A stretch of 64,000 bases of DNA from Nitrospirota bacterium (GTDB lineage: Bacteria > Nitrospirota > Thermodesulfovibrionia > Thermodesulfovibrionales > UBA6898). The DNA lies in the NCBI GenBank assembly GCA_003252075.1, contig QKDO01000113.1:1-64000 (forward strand), in the 5' to 3' direction. The notes below the pieces were generated by a model, which saw only the letters and a program-made list of their open reading frames with translations, made no database searches and was not told the origin of the DNA. Positions 8,691 through 18,277 of this stretch are shown here, piece by piece; the first letter of the stretch is position 1; each line of letters begins with the position of its first letter. The position numbers and the translations under genes are program-made.

Positions 8691-8940
8691 ACGTTATAGT
8701 AATTATGCAATCCTGGAAGTTCGTCATTGGGTTACCCCGTATCCCTTTCATTCTCAAGGAAAACAAAAAGATTGCCTCCTCCATCATAATACTCAGTTAT
8801 GAGAGGTAGTTTCAGTCTCTATAAATCTCTTGGACGTTGACATACAACAGTCAACGTTGTGTTATTCCATTGAAGGAGATGGACAACATATCCCTCAAAT
8901 GCCCAATTACTCCTGAACAGCGACTCGGATAATAAGCTGA
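8691..8940. other. Intergenic region between convergent TPR gene and purC
   Basis: This 250-base region holds no confident gene. The minus strand has a run of about 45 sense codons just beyond the purC stop (containing NWAFEGYVVHLLQW and TLTVVCQRPRDL), then a TAG, then another 25 or so codons in the same frame. This may be a decayed gene but has no start and no recognised family. An 8-bp inverted repeat (8834-8857) lies within it. Confidence 0.4.
8834..8857. repeat. Perfect 8-bp inverted repeat ACGTTGAC/GTCAACGT
   Basis: The two arms are exact reverse complements around an 8-base loop. No T-tract follows on either strand, so it is not a standard intrinsic terminator. It could be a protein-binding palindrome or a weak convergent transcription barrier. 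Confidence 0.4.
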
Positions 8941-9852
8941 TTATCCGGTTATGATTTCGTATATCTCTTTGTAACGGGCGATGGTCTTTTTTACGATATT
9001 ATCCGGGAGCTCGGGACCGGGATAGGTCTGCTTCCAGTCAAGGGTCAGGAGATAGTCTCTTACGATCTGCTTGTCATAGCTGTCCTGCCCTTTTCCGGGC
9101 TGGTAGGTCGTCGCTGACCAGAAACGTGAGGAGTCAGGGGTCAGCACTTCGTCGATCAAGATGAGCTCGTCATTGAACATGCCGAACTCGAACTTGGTGT
9201 CAGCAATGATAATTCCTTTTTTCTCGGCTAGGTCGCGCGCCCTCGTATAAACCTGTAGGCTCACGTCCCTGAGCCTCTCCCCAATCTCCTTGCCGACGAT
9301 ATGGACCATCTCTTCAAAAGAAATATTGATGTCATGTCCTTCATCAGCCTTTGTGCTTGGCGTAAAGATCGGCTCCGGTAGTTTTGAGGACTCTACAAAC
9401 CCGTCAGCAAGCTTCATGTTGCATACCGTGCCGCTATTTTTATATTCTTTCCAGCCCGATCCCGACAGGTAACCCCGCACAATACATTCCACCGAGATGG
9501 GCTTTGCCCTCTTCACGAGCATACTTCGGCCATCTAGCTGGTCTGCATATTTGTGGCAGATTGCAGGATAATCCCTGACTTCGGTCGCAATAATATGGTT
9601 CTTAATAATATCCTCCATCTGGCGGAACCAGTAGAGCGATATCTGCGTCAGCACCCTGCCTTTTCCAGGAATCCCGTTTGGCAGGACTACATCAAAGGCA
9701 GATATCCGGTCTGATGCGACCAGAAGGAGGTTATTATCAACCTCGTATATGTCGCGAACCTTTCCCTTTCTCAGGAACCTGATATCTGGCATGTCAGTCT
9801 GCAACAGGACGTCTTTCATCATATTCACCTCACGTCGTTTTTGGACATTCAT
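8941..9852 (-). CDS. purC: PurC, phosphoribosylaminoimidazole-succinocarboxamide synthase
   Basis: PurC joins aspartate to CAIR with ATP hydrolysis in purine synthesis. The family motifs [12 protein letters not shown] (ATP-binding loop), [20 protein letters not shown], and [16 protein letters not shown] are all present. At 303 aa (or 292 aa from the second start) it matches the usual size. Two starts are plausible: the ATG at 9852, which overlaps the ATPase stop (ATGA) and has GAGG before it, and the ATG pair at 9822/9819 preceded by GAGGTG, where homology begins ([13 protein letters not shown]). The gene is the distal member of a two-gene operon with the cation ATPase, an unusual partner. 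Confidence 0.95.
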   Translation of the reverse strand: MNVQKRREVNMMKDVLLQTDMPDIRFLRKGKVRDIYEVDNNLLLVASDRISAFDVVLPNGIPGKGRVLTQISLYWFRQMEDIIKNHIIATEVRDYPAICHKYADQLDGRSMLVKRAKPISVECIVRGYLSGSGWKEYKNSGTVCNMKLADGFVESSKLPEPIFTPSTKADEGHDINISFEEMVHIVGKEIGERLRDVSLQVYTRARDLAEKKGIIIADTKFEFGMFNDELILIDEVLTPDSSRFWSATTYQPGKGQDSYDKQIVRDYLLTLDWKQTYPGPELPDNIVKKTIARYKEIYEIITG

Positions 9853-12497
9853 TTTACCTCAAGGGTCATTTTTTTTCGCCTCAACAGCTTTTCTAACTCA
9901 ACAGCAACAAACACCACTGACGAAAGCAGGAACGTAAGGAGTAGCTCATTTAGGGTCAGCGGCTCTGTCTTGAATATCGGGTTCAGCGCCGGCACATAAA
10001 CCGTTGCCATCTGCAGGACAAAGGTCAATACCACCGCACCGAGCAAATATTTATTCGAAAATATTCCTAATGCAAAAAATGACTCTTTTTCCGACCTCAA
10101 GGCCAGAACATTTCCCATCTGGCTCAGGCATAACACGGTGAAAACCATCGTCTGCCAGTGCGCATGGCCGGTTTTTAAAGCCCATGCCTGAGTGAACAGG
10201 GAAACAGCCCCCATAAGAAGGCCTACCCAGATTATGTCGATTCCGAGGCTCTGGGCAAATATACTCTCCTGCGGATGTCGTGGTGGTCGGTTCATGATCC
10301 CTTTCTCCGCAGGCTCTGCAGCAAGTGCAAGCCCCGGGAGTCCATCCGTGACGAGATTGATCCAGAGTATATGGATAGGCAGCAGGGGGATAGGAAGTCC
10401 AAGAAACGGGGCGAGAAATATCGTCCATATCTCTCCGGAGTTGCTCGTCATCGTGTATTTGATAAACTTGCGGATATTATCAAAAATCCGCCTTCCCTCT
10501 CTAACAGCCTTTACGATCGTAGCAAAATTATCATCGAGGAGTATCATATGAGCAGCTTCCTTCGAGACATCCGTACCGGTAATGCCCATCGCAACACCGA
10601 TGTCCGCCCGCTTCAACGCCGGGGCATCGTTCACGCCGTCGCCTGTCATGGCAACAAACTGCCCTTTGTCCTGAAGAGCCTTCACGATCTTCAGCTTTTG
10701 TTCAGGGGTGACCCTTGCATAGACTCTGACAAAGCCGACCCTCTCTTCAAATTCCTCAAGGCTGAGTTTCTCAAGCTCACGACCGGTCATCACCGTCCTT
10801 ACGTCATCCTGAACAATGCCGAGTCGTCTGGCTATCGCCTTCGCTGTGATCGGATGATCACCGGTAATCATTACGGGATGTATGCCGGCCGTTGTGCAGA
10901 GCGATACCGCTTCTCTGGCTTCTTCTCTCGGAGGGTCTAACAACCCCACGAGACCGAGGATGGTGATCCCCGTTTCAGTGCGTTCGGGGTTCATGTCTTC
11001 CGGCATCGTCGTCCACTTTCTCATGGCTAAGCAAATAACCCTCAGGCCGTCAGCAGCCATTCTTTCATTTGTCTGCTGGATCTCGGCAGGATCAATTTTT
11101 CTTAACCCTTCACTGGTCAATACATTTACCGCCTTGTCGATTAGCACGTCAATTGCGCCTTTGGTGAACGAAACATAACCAGAGCTCCATGCATGAAAGG
11201 TGGTCATGCACTTTCTGTCGGAATCAAAGGGGATCTCTGATACACGTGAGTATTTTTTTTCAAGCTCATTTTTGCCAAAGCCCTTTTTCCCTGATATGTT
11301 GTACAGCGCAACTTCCGTGGGATCGCCGATCACGTTGCCGGAGGCGTCCAACTCCGAATCATTGCTTATCGCCAAGGCAGTAAAGAGCAGGGAGAGAGGC
11401 TGAAAATCCGCAGGCTGGCCCGGCTCGGCAGTCGCTTCCTCCAAATCTCTTGCGTTAAAGATTCTGCCGTCTGCATATATCTCCTCAACAGTCATCCTGT
11501 TCACGGTGAGCGTACCTGTCTTATCAGAGCAGATATATGTTACGGAACCGAGCGTTTCTACAGCCGGCAGTTTCCGTATCAGGGCATTTTGTTTTACGAG
11601 CTTCTTTGCTCCAAGGGCCAGGGAGATGGTTATCACTGCAGGAAGCGCCTCCGGTATGGCTGCCACAGCCAGTGAAATGGCTGTCAGCAGCATCAGCAGG
11701 GGGGCTTCTCCCCGTATGACGCCGATAACAAAGACAATGACACATATTGCCAGAACGGCAGCAGCAAGCTTCTGGCCGAAGCTTGCGAGTCTTTTCTGGA
11801 GGGGTGTCTTGACTTCCTCCTCTTCCTGGAGCATCGTAGCAATTTTCCCAAGTTCTGTCTCCATACCGGTCGCAATCACGAGTCCCCTGCCCCGCCCATA
11901 CGTGGCAAACGTTCCCTTGTACGCCATATTCTTTCTGTCGCCGATCGGTAGATGTTCGTCATGCAGAGGTGCGGTATTTTTTTCAACGGGGACTGATTCT
12001 CCCGTAAGGGCTGCCTCTTCTACCCGCAGTTGTGCAGACTCCAGAAGTCTCATGTCTGCAGGGACAACATTTCCAGCCTCAAGAATGACGATATCTCCAG
12101 GCACCAGCTCAGAGGCCGCAATGACCGAAGGCATGCCGTTCCTCATGACTGTTGTAGATGGAGCCGACATCTTTTTAAGGGCTGCCATGGCCTTTTCTGC
12201 ACGGTATTCCTGGACGAAACCGATGACTGCATTGAGGACGACTATCACGATGATGGCAATGGTATCAGAAAGTTCGCCAAGGAAACCTGCGATAATGGCA
12301 GCGGCGATAAGGACAAGAATCATGAAATCCTTGAACTGATCAAGGAATATCATGAACGGCGTCTTCTTCTTTTTCTCTTTTAATTCATTAGGACCATATT
12401 CCAGCAGACGTCTCTGTGCATCGTCTGAAGACAGTCCCTTTACCGAAGATTGCAGTGCATTTACAACATCTTTAACCGTTTTCTGATGCCAATGCAT
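9849..12497 (-). CDS. PMR1/SERCA-like cation (Ca2+/Mn2+) P-type ATPase
   Basis: This P2-type ATPase pumps divalent cations out of the cytoplasm. From the ATG at 12497 it is 882 aa. It has the N-terminal cation ATPase domain, the TGES actuator loop (~165), IPEALP in TM4 (~281), the phosphorylated Asp in DKTGTLT (~325), [10 protein letters not shown] in the hinge, and [13 protein letters not shown] in TM6. The TM4 PEALP and TM6 N..D pattern is that of Ca2+/Mn2+ pumps rather than heavy-metal pumps. The ORF-track start (GTG 12542) lacks a ribosome site, whereas GAGGA lies four bases before the 12497 ATG. A yybP-ykoY riboswitch about 450 bases upstream on the same strand suggests Mn2+ control and therefore Mn2+ export, although Ca2+ remains possible. 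Confidence 0.92.
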   Translation of the reverse strand: MHWHQKTVKDVVNALQSSVKGLSSDDAQRRLLEYGPNELKEKKKKTPFMIFLDQFKDFMILVLIAAAIIAGFLGELSDTIAIIVIVVLNAVIGFVQEYRAEKAMAALKKMSAPSTTVMRNGMPSVIAASELVPGDIVILEAGNVVPADMRLLESAQLRVEEAALTGESVPVEKNTAPLHDEHLPIGDRKNMAYKGTFATYGRGRGLVIATGMETELGKIATMLQEEEEVKTPLQKRLASFGQKLAAAVLAICVIVFVIGVIRGEAPLLMLLTAISLAVAAIPEALPAVITISLALGAKKLVKQNALIRKLPAVETLGSVTYICSDKTGTLTVNRMTVEEIYADGRIFNARDLEEATAEPGQPADFQPLSLLFTALAISNDSELDASGNVIGDPTEVALYNISGKKGFGKNELEKKYSRVSEIPFDSDRKCMTTFHAWSSGYVSFTKGAIDVLIDKAVNVLTSEGLRKIDPAEIQQTNERMAADGLRVICLAMRKWTTMPEDMNPERTETGITILGLVGLLDPPREEAREAVSLCTTAGIHPVMITGDHPITAKAIARRLGIVQDDVRTVMTGRELEKLSLEEFEERVGFVRVYARVTPEQKLKIVKALQDKGQFVAMTGDGVNDAPALKRADIGVAMGITGTDVSKEAAHMILLDDNFATIVKAVREGRRIFDNIRKFIKYTMTSNSGEIWTIFLAPFLGLPIPLLPIHILWINLVTDGLPGLALAAEPAEKGIMNRPPRHPQESIFAQSLGIDIIWVGLLMGAVSLFTQAWALKTGHAHWQTMVFTVLCLSQMGNVLALRSEKESFFALGIFSNKYLLGAVVLTFVLQMATVYVPALNPIFKTEPLTLNELLLTFLLSSVVFVAVELEKLLRRKKMTLEVK

Positions 12498-12559
12498 GTA
12501 TTCCTCTTTGTCGGTCTGGGCAATATGCAACTGTCGTTCCACTGCAAATGACCGGTCTT

Positions 12560-12860
12560 CAATCCTGCCTTCTGAATATGTCGAACAGCCCGTCGAGCCC
12601 TGTCTTTTCCACTTTGTTACGGCATAAAGCTCTGCGGTCTCCGCGCAGATCTCTTCACATTCCGAGGACTCGTAAACTTATCTTATCGTTGATTCCTACG
12701 AGTTCCATGCTGCATTTCAGACATCTCGCGTTTCGTCGTATCTTCAATCACTTCTTCTCTTCCACGACGAGTTTTCGATGCCTCTCCTCCTCAAGCTTTT
12801 TTCGTACTCGATCACTGAAATATACCCTTCATTAGGCAATTTCCTTGAACTCGTAGGCAC
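12560..12860 (-). pseudogene. Possible decayed small zinc-ribbon gene between riboswitch and ATPase
   Basis: A strong AAGGAGG lies just before a GTG at 12860, but that frame (MPTSSRKLP..., 38 codons) ends at 12744. One base out of frame the start reads as YEFKEIA, as in FmdB-type zinc ribbons (MPxYEY). Further along, another frame has RCLKCSMELVGINDKISLRVLG, followed after one more shift by CEEICAETAEL. The pieces look like one short cysteine-pair protein broken by several frameshifts. The family assignment is weak. A functional leader peptide of 38 residues is the alternative reading. The piece sits between the Mn2+ riboswitch and the ATPase. Confidence 0.35.
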
Positions 12861-12895
12861 GACGGCCTCCTTAAGTACGATTTTCCGTCGAAGCG

Positions 12896-12952
12896 AAAAG
12901 ACCTTTACTACAACTAACAGCCCATGTACACATTAATTGCAGTAAAGGTCTT
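12896..12952 (-). terminator. Terminator hairpin of riboswitch A
   Basis: Arms AAGACCTTTACT and AGTAAAGGTCTT (12 bp, perfect) enclose a ~31-base loop, and TTTTC follows on the minus strand. The 5' arm includes the GACCTTT that belongs to the aptamer's closing helix, so aptamer and terminator are mutually exclusive. That layout is typical of transcriptional yybP-ykoY switches. Confidence 0.7.
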
Positions 12953-13040
12953 GCTTATCATGTTATCTGACCAGCGAAGCCGGTCCACCTCAGACAGACG
13001 TATTGATGACCGTCACTGTCCAGCTACTCCCCGTCTACAT
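12941..13040 (-). ncRNA. yybP-ykoY (Mn2+) riboswitch upstream of the cation ATPase
   Basis: Read on the minus strand, the segment contains the invariant GGGGAGTAGC, followed by GGTCATCAATACGTCTG, CCGGCTTCGCTGGTCAG and AGCAAGACCTTTAC, in the order of the yybP-ykoY Mn2+ aptamer. The closing helix pairs the bases just 5' of GGGGAG with ACCTTTAC, with one mismatch. Established members turn genes on when Mn2+ is bound and often control cation P-type ATPases and other Mn2+ exporters. The next intact gene downstream is the PMR1-like ATPase. A degraded short ORF lies between. Confidence 0.85.
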
Positions 13041-13150
13041 CCAAAGCACGCTATCATCTCAATGAAGCAATGTTAGTGACGAAGCAACTGAGAACTTATT
13101 ACCAGCCCGCAAGGCAAGAGGCCAGGGTGAAGTATCATCGCTTCTGATTG
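13041..13150. other. Short spacer between htpX and riboswitch A
   Basis: The 110 bases downstream of htpX should contain the promoter for riboswitch A on the minus strand. No convincing -35/-10 pair was found, so the ATPase may also be reached by read-through from htpX. Confidence 0.3.
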
Positions 13151-13990
13151 TTAAATACTGTTTATCCTCATGGACTGGAGTCTCGCAATTCTTTCCTCGA
13201 CCGGTGGATGCGTACTGAACAGCTTCATCATCGACCCTCCTGAAAGCGGATTCACGATCATCATATGCGATGTTGCAGGAGTAGCATGCATGGGAATCGC
13301 CTTTGAACCGCTGTGCAGTTTTTTGAGCGCACTGGCAAGGGCCAGAGGGTTGCCTTGGAGTTTGGCCCCCCCTGCATCGGCAGCATATTCGCGGGAGCGC
13401 GAAATAGCCATCTGTATCAGCATGGCCGCTATTGGAGCGAGAATCATCATCAGGAGCGCGACGAAAGGATTACTTCCCTCGTCATCGTCACTTCTTCCCC
13501 CGAAGAAGAACGCCATCTGTGCTAGATAGCTGATAGCACCGGCGATAGTTGCGGCAATCGTTCCGACAAGAATATCCCTATGCTGTACATGTGCCAGCTC
13601 ATGAGCCATGACTCCGGCAAGTTCTTCTTCACTTAAAATCCGCATGATCCCCTGCGTTGCAGCAACAGCTGCATGCTTCGGGCTCCTTCCTGTTGCAAAG
13701 GCATTTGGCGATTCATCCGGAATAATATAGACCTTCGGCATGGGCATGCCAGCCTTCTGGGTTAGCCTTTTGACGATTCGATACAATACTGGCGCATCCG
13801 CCTCTGTCACCTCCTGAGCCCGGTACATCCTCAGGACGATCTTGTCACTGAAGAAATAGGTGATGAAGTTCATGGCAAAAGCCATCATGAGTGCATAAGT
13901 CATCCCTCGTTGTCCGCCGATCGCTGCACCGCCAAAGACAAGAAGAAGCGTGAGTAACATCATCAGCATGAACGTTTTCACGGTATTCAT
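13151..13990 (-). CDS. htpX: HtpX, membrane zinc metalloprotease
   Basis: HtpX is an M48 protease of the inner membrane that degrades misfolded membrane proteins. The 279-aa product has two N-terminal membrane helices (residues ~5-45), the zinc motif HELAH (~130), two further helices around residues 147-195, and a downstream acidic zinc ligand in [15 protein letters not shown]-like substrate loops are also recognisable ([15 protein letters not shown]). A clear GGAGG precedes the ATG. Expression should be controlled by the yybP-ykoY riboswitch and terminator directly upstream, an unusual regulator for this gene. Confidence 0.96.
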   Translation of the reverse strand: MNTVKTFMLMMLLTLLLVFGGAAIGGQRGMTYALMMAFAMNFITYFFSDKIVLRMYRAQEVTEADAPVLYRIVKRLTQKAGMPMPKVYIIPDESPNAFATGRSPKHAAVAATQGIMRILSEEELAGVMAHELAHVQHRDILVGTIAATIAGAISYLAQMAFFFGGRSDDDEGSNPFVALLMMILAPIAAMLIQMAISRSREYAADAGGAKLQGNPLALASALKKLHSGSKAIPMHATPATSHMMIVNPLSGGSMMKLFSTHPPVEERIARLQSMRINSI

Positions 13991-14013
13991 AGTTTCCTCC
14001 TTTTAACCGCCGT

Positions 14014-14071
14014 CAAAAAAACCTTTACCCCGGCCGCATGAAACTACTGCTTTCACCGACGAGGATAAAGG
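14014..14071 (-). terminator. Intrinsic terminator of riboswitch B ahead of htpX
   Basis: ACCTTTATCC pairs with GGGTAAAGGT (one G-T pair) across a ~30-base loop, followed by seven Ts on the minus strand. The 5' arm is shared with the riboswitch closing helix, so ligand binding should prevent termination. Confidence 0.8.
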
Positions 14072-14176
14072 TCTTGCCTGTTATACTTCATGTTTTGTAT
14101 ACCTGACTGAACCGGTCTGTGGCAACAGACGTGCTGACGATCCAGCCACCCTATCTGGGTGCTACTCCCCTTTACC
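14064..14176 (-). ncRNA. yybP-ykoY (Mn2+) riboswitch in the htpX leader
   Basis: The minus strand starts GGTAAAGGGGAGTAGC and continues with ATCGTCAGCACGTCTG, CCGGTTCAGTCAGGTATAC and AGGCAAGACCTTTATCC. These are the conserved landmarks of the Mn2+ aptamer, with a P1 helix TAAAGG/CCTTTA. A terminator that would compete for the 3' P1 strand follows, and htpX begins 24 bases after the T-tract. The same architecture occurs 1.1 kb away before the cation ATPase. Confidence 0.9.
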
Positions 14177-14182
14177 ATTCAT

Positions 14183-14212
14183 ATTTTAAAGAATACCGAA
14201 TTGCCTGGTCAA
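14183..14212 (-). promoter_or_regulatory. Sigma-70-type promoter for the htpX riboswitch transcript
   Basis: TTGACC and TAAAAT are separated by 18 bases on the minus strand. The -10 element ends just before the riboswitch's first helix, so the transcript would begin at or very near the aptamer. Confidence 0.65.
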
Positions 14213-14218
14213 TAAAAA

Positions 14219-14626
14219 TCAGTCCACTATGCTGATGGTGATTTCCTGCACATTGCCCCCGACGATCGTGAACGCCCTGGTTTCGCCGATGATATCCTCG
14301 GAAAGTCCTACAATCATGTAAAAAGCATCCTCATAGAAAGCAAGATGCACATCCTTTGCTGAAGGATATGCCGGCGACTGGGGATGGGAATGGAAGATCG
14401 CAACCATTTCTTCTTTTCTCTCTCTCATCCGCTTCTGAATTTGCAACTGTTCACTCGGGTCCATGAAATAGCTGACGGGAGAGGGGTCAATATTCTTCAC
14501 AGGATATACCCTAGCCACTCTCCCTTCTATTCCTGCCAGGATGCCGCACGCTTCATGCGGGAAAACAGAAGAACAATATTCAAGAACCTCATTAAAGAGG
14601 TCTCTCGGAATGATCAGGTCAGGCAT
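14219..14626 (-). CDS. JAMM/MPN+ metalloprotease (Mec/RadC-like, sulfur-carrier processing type)
   Basis: The 135-aa protein is a single JAMM domain: an N-terminal Glu in PHEACGILAG (~residue 25) and the zinc motif HSHPQSPAYPSAKD (~75-88). Bacterial stand-alone JAMM proteases next to ThiF-like E1 enzymes trim the C-terminus of ubiquitin-like sulfur carriers such as CysO or ThiS homologues. Here the gene lies six bases after a ThiF/MoeB-type gene and in line with tusA, which supports a sulfur-transfer role. No sulfur-carrier gene is adjacent, so the substrate would be encoded elsewhere. Confidence 0.85.
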   Translation of the reverse strand: MPDLIIPRDLFNEVLEYCSSVFPHEACGILAGIEGRVARVYPVKNIDPSPVSYFMDPSEQLQIQKRMRERKEEMVAIFHSHPQSPAYPSAKDVHLAFYEDAFYMIVGLSEDIIGETRAFTIVGGNVQEITISIVD

Positions 14627-14632
14627 GCGGAG

Positions 14633-15436
14633 TTACTGCAGGGTGCAGTAGCCCTCGTTATAGTCCACGAGTTCTGTAATCGTAGGGCTCTCACTACAAA
14701 CGGGGCAGGCAGGGTTTCTCGGAACCCGTACCTTTCTGAAAGAAGAATTGAGGGCGTTATACATAAGGAGTTCTCCCATGAGCGGCTCGCCCTTGCCAAG
14801 AATAAGTTTCAGGACCTCCGTAGCCTGAAGACCGCCGATGACGCCGGGGAGAACACCAAGGACGCCTGCTTCCTGGCATGATGGCACAAGTCCCGGAGGA
14901 GGAGGCTCTTCGAAAAGACAACGGTAACAGTGTCCTTTGCCAGGAATGATTGTCGTGACCTGCCCTTCAAATCTCAGTATCGCTCCGCTGACGAGCGGCT
15001 TCCCCGCCATCACGCATGCATCGTTCACAAGATAACGCGTAGGAAAATTATCACTGCCGTCAACCACGATATCGTAATCCCGGATAAGATCCAGAATATT
15101 ATCCTTAGAAATCCTGACTTTGAGCGGTACAACCTTGACGTCAGGGTTGAGAGCGGTAAAGGTCTTTTGTGCCGATTCTACCTTGGGTAATCCTATGGTA
15201 TGCACGTTGTGTGCGATCTGTCTCTGAAGGTTGCTCAGCTCAACCGTGTCGTTATCAATAAGAGCCAGGGTTCCCACCCCTGCAGCAGCCAGGTAAAATC
15301 CCACGGGGCAGCCGAGGCCGCCTGCTCCTACCATGATCACTTTTGCATCTGCTATCTTTGCCTGTCCCCTGCCTCCAACCTCAGGAAGAATGATATGTCT
15401 GCTGTAACGCTGCAGCTGTTCATCCGTAAAATTCAT
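14633..15436 (-). CDS. moeB: ThiF/MoeB/HesA family adenylyltransferase (E1-like)
   Basis: The enzyme adenylates the C-terminal glycine of a ubiquitin-like sulfur carrier. The 267-aa sequence has GAGGLGCPVGFYLAAAGVG (nucleotide-binding, ~37), IDNDTVELSNLQRQIAH, two zinc CxxC pairs (CYRC ~172 and CPVC ~245), and a cysteine in SCQEAGVLG corresponding to the proposed sulfur-linking residue of this family. The lineage within the family (MoeB, ThiF or HesA) cannot be fixed by eye. It overlaps tusA by one base and is followed by the JAMM protease. Confidence 0.9.
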   Translation of the reverse strand: MNFTDEQLQRYSRHIILPEVGGRGQAKIADAKVIMVGAGGLGCPVGFYLAAAGVGTLALIDNDTVELSNLQRQIAHNVHTIGLPKVESAQKTFTALNPDVKVVPLKVRISKDNILDLIRDYDIVVDGSDNFPTRYLVNDACVMAGKPLVSGAILRFEGQVTTIIPGKGHCYRCLFEEPPPPGLVPSCQEAGVLGVLPGVIGGLQATEVLKLILGKGEPLMGELLMYNALNSSFRKVRVPRNPACPVCSESPTITELVDYNEGYCTLQ

Positions 15437-15681
15437 TATTCTTTATCCTTGCGTATGTATAGCAGCCAGTCCGAATCATTGATCTTTTCCAAATGCAGGA
15501 CCTTTTGTCCATGATCTTCCATCGATCTCGGAATGCTTCGAGATGCTTCTTCATGATCCAAAACAATTTCCAAGATCTGTCCTAGCTCCATGGACTCAAT
15601 TGCGAGTTTCGCCTTAACAAATGTATAGGGGCACACAAGCCCCTTGATGTCTATTTTTTTGTCAGAAGAAATGCGACTCAT
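15436..15681 (-). CDS. tusA: TusA/SirA-family sulfur carrier
   Basis: This 81-aa protein matches the TusA fold. Its single cysteine motif GLVCPYTFVKAK (~residue 17) holds the persulfide and is followed by the conserved alternating beta/alpha segment. The usual CPxP is CPYT here, a variation seen in family members linked to thiosulfate or sulfur metabolism rather than tRNA thiolation. It is the first gene of a tusA - thiF - JAMM cluster, so a role in feeding sulfur to a carrier protein is an inference from neighbours. Confidence 0.88.
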   Translation of the reverse strand: MSRISSDKKIDIKGLVCPYTFVKAKLAIESMELGQILEIVLDHEEASRSIPRSMEDHGQKVLHLEKINDSDWLLYIRKDKE

Positions 15682-15752
15682 GATAGTCCCGCTTTTAACA
15701 ATATCAACGTAATTTCTATTATAAAATAATCAGACACGTATTCAGAAAGATA

Positions 15753-17051
15753 TTACGTCCTTTCCTTGTTTTCCACGCGGATATATACAGCCCTGCCCGC
15801 AACTGTCTGCAGTCTGTTAATCTCCTTGACAGCTCTCATGACGTCTTTTTCACGCGCACGGTGAGTAAGAACAACAAGAGGGACAGCCTTTCCTTCGTGC
15901 CGGTCCTTCTGGATGACCGATGCGATGCTGATATTGTGTTTGCCAAGAATTCCTGATATCTTCGAAAGAACGCCGGGCTTGTCGATCGCGGAAAACCGGA
16001 AGTAATACATCGAGGTAACATCTTCCATCTTCATAAGCGGCAACGGTTTGGCAGTTTTGAAGAATGCTGAAAACCTTCCGGCAGAGCCTGACATGATATG
16101 GCGGGAGATGTCGACGATATCGCTTACCACGGCACTCCCTGTCGGAAGATCCCCTGCGCCTCGTCCATAGTAGAGCGTTGAACCAACAGCATCACCCTCA
16201 ACGTAAACCGCATTGAAAACGCCGTCAACTTTTGATATCAAGAAATCTGCGGGGAGCAAGGTTGGGTGCACCCGCAACTCTACCTTGCCATCGGTCTCCT
16301 TGGTGATGCCGAGAAGCTTCAGGGTATATCCCAGCTCATGCGCAAACTCGATATCCATAGGTGATATCCAGGATATCCCCTCACGGTGGACATCTTTCAG
16401 CGAATACTGGACACCAAAAGCGAGAGAGGCAAGGATGGCAAGCTTGTGTGCAGAATCCACCCCCTCGACATCATATGTTGGGTCCGCTTCAGCATAGCCG
16501 AGCTTCTGTGCCTCCTTCAGCACATCTGAATATTCGGCTTTTTCCGCTGTCATCTTGGTGAGGATGTAGTTCGTCGTACCGTTGATGATCCCATATACTG
16601 CCTTTATCCGGTTCGCTACGAGCCCTTCCCTGAGCACTTTAATGATCGGTATGCCGCCAGCAACAGATGCTTCAAATCCTATTTCAACGCCCGCCTTTTC
16701 TGCAGCCCTGATTATTTCGATGCCGTGTGTAGCAAGGAGTGCCTTATTCGCCGTGACCACATGCTTTCCATTGCGTATCGCCCTGAGGATAAAATCCTTT
16801 GCAACGGTTGTCCCACCGATCAATTCAACGACAATATGAATGTCAGGATCTGAAATAAGTTCATCGGCTCGTGTCGTCAGTATACCCTTCGGTACCTTAA
16901 TTCCGCGGTCCCGGGTAATATCAAGGTCCGCAATCTTCTTGAGATTGATATCGACACCGCTCCGTTCGTTCAGGAGTTGCCGATTCCTCAAAAGGATCTG
17001 CGCCGTGCCGCTGCCCACGGTACCGAAACCAAGAATGCCGACATTTATCAT
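15753..17051 (-). CDS. hom: Homoserine dehydrogenase
   Basis: The enzyme reduces aspartate semialdehyde to homoserine, the branch point to threonine and methionine. Its 432 aa start with the NAD(P) loop GFGTVGSG, followed by GANK-like [11 protein letters not shown] (~105), the catalytic region [11 protein letters not shown] and [21 protein letters not shown], and a C-terminal ACT domain ([22 protein letters not shown], from ~350) that would bind threonine as feedback inhibitor. It overlaps the aminotransferase stop by four bases. Confidence 0.96.
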   Translation of the reverse strand: MINVGILGFGTVGSGTAQILLRNRQLLNERSGVDINLKKIADLDITRDRGIKVPKGILTTRADELISDPDIHIVVELIGGTTVAKDFILRAIRNGKHVVTANKALLATHGIEIIRAAEKAGVEIGFEASVAGGIPIIKVLREGLVANRIKAVYGIINGTTNYILTKMTAEKAEYSDVLKEAQKLGYAEADPTYDVEGVDSAHKLAILASLAFGVQYSLKDVHREGISWISPMDIEFAHELGYTLKLLGITKETDGKVELRVHPTLLPADFLISKVDGVFNAVYVEGDAVGSTLYYGRGAGDLPTGSAVVSDIVDISRHIMSGSAGRFSAFFKTAKPLPLMKMEDVTSMYYFRFSAIDKPGVLSKISGILGKHNISIASVIQKDRHEGKAVPLVVLTHRAREKDVMRAVKEINRLQTVAGRAVYIRVENKERT

Positions 17052-18223
17052 ATATTCAACACCTTCTTTATCCCTTTTGTCGCCTGTCTAATCCGGTGCT
17101 CATTCTCCACAAGTGCAAACCTGACATAGTTGTCGCCTCCCTCTCCAAAGCCGATGCCAGGAGAGACCGCTACGCCGGCCTCCTTGATGAGCTTCTTACA
17201 GAACTCAAGAGAGCCCATCTTCCTGAACGGCTCAGGTATCTCTGCCCAAGCGAACATTGTTGCCTTGGGCGGGTCAATAATCCATCCGGCCTGCCTCAGC
17301 CCCTTTACCAGAACATTTCTTCTTCTCTCGCAGAGCAACCTGATCTCTTCAACACAGTTCTGGTCACCCCTGAGCGCAATGACACTGGCGATCTGAATAG
17401 GATTGAACATTCCGTAATCAAGATAACTCTTTATCTTGATGAGAGCGCCGACTATTTCCTTGTTTCCGACACAAAAGCCCACTCTCCATCCTGCCATGTT
17501 GTAGCTCTTGGTCAGGGAGAAGAATTCTACTCCCACATCTTTTGCTCCTGGCACCTCAAGGAAACTGGGTGGTTTGTACCCATCAAATGTAAGGTCAGCG
17601 TAGGCAAAATCATGAATGACGATGATATTGTTTTCTTTTGCAAAATCAACCACTTTTTTGAAGAAGGAGAGTCCGTCAAGAACCTGTGTCGTAGGGTTAT
17701 GCGGAAAGTTCATGATTAGCATTTTTGGTCTTGGCCAAGTGGTCTTGTATGCCTTTTCCATCTCGTCAAAGAAGTCGATACCGGGGCCGATCGGGATATG
17801 ACGCACCTCTCCACCGGCAATAATAACGCTGTATGGATGTATGGGATATGCAGGTGTAGGAGTCATGACGACATCGCCAGGAGTAACGGTTGCAAGCACA
17901 AGGTGTGAGAGCCCTTCCTTTGATCCAATGGTCGCGCAGGCTTCTGACTCGGGGTCGATGTCCACATCAAACCGTCTTTTGTACCATTCACTGATAGCCA
18001 TCCTGAGATTGCTGATCCCCTTTGAGGCAGAATAGCGGTGGTTCTTCGGTTTACGCGCTGCTTCAACGAGCTTTTCTATGATATGTTTAGGTGTCGGGCC
18101 GTCGGGGTTTCCCATGCCGAGGTCAATGATGTCCTCCCCTTTTCTCCGTGCCTCCATCTTAAGATTATTGACGATAGCAAATACATAAGGCGGCAGCCTT
18201 TTAATTCTGTTAAATTCGAACAT
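17048..18223 (-). CDS. Class I/II aminotransferase, AlaC/alanine-transaminase type
   Basis: This PLP enzyme of fold type I has the lysine motif [15 protein letters not shown] (~residue 232), NFPHNPTT for the ring-stacking region and a C-terminal substrate arginine in YVRFALVEN. The [11 protein letters not shown] start resembles AlaC and related alanine/aspartate-family transaminases. The exact amino donor cannot be told from sequence. The ORF track begins at 18265, but GAGGAGGAG precedes the ATG at 18223 ([14 protein letters not shown]), giving 391 aa. Its operon position before hom suggests aspartate-family metabolism. Confidence 0.9.
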   Translation of the reverse strand: MFEFNRIKRLPPYVFAIVNNLKMEARRKGEDIIDLGMGNPDGPTPKHIIEKLVEAARKPKNHRYSASKGISNLRMAISEWYKRRFDVDIDPESEACATIGSKEGLSHLVLATVTPGDVVMTPTPAYPIHPYSVIIAGGEVRHIPIGPGIDFFDEMEKAYKTTWPRPKMLIMNFPHNPTTQVLDGLSFFKKVVDFAKENNIIVIHDFAYADLTFDGYKPPSFLEVPGAKDVGVEFFSLTKSYNMAGWRVGFCVGNKEIVGALIKIKSYLDYGMFNPIQIASVIALRGDQNCVEEIRLLCERRRNVLVKGLRQAGWIIDPPKATMFAWAEIPEPFRKMGSLEFCKKLIKEAGVAVSPGIGFGEGGDNYVRFALVENEHRIRQATKGIKKVLNI

Positions 18224-18277
18224 TACTCCTCCTCTTTCCGTTCCGGAACACCACTCATCCCACACACGCAGCCCATT

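Noticed and set aside
8834-8857. Inverted repeat as an intrinsic terminator
   Set aside because: No T-tract follows on either strand.
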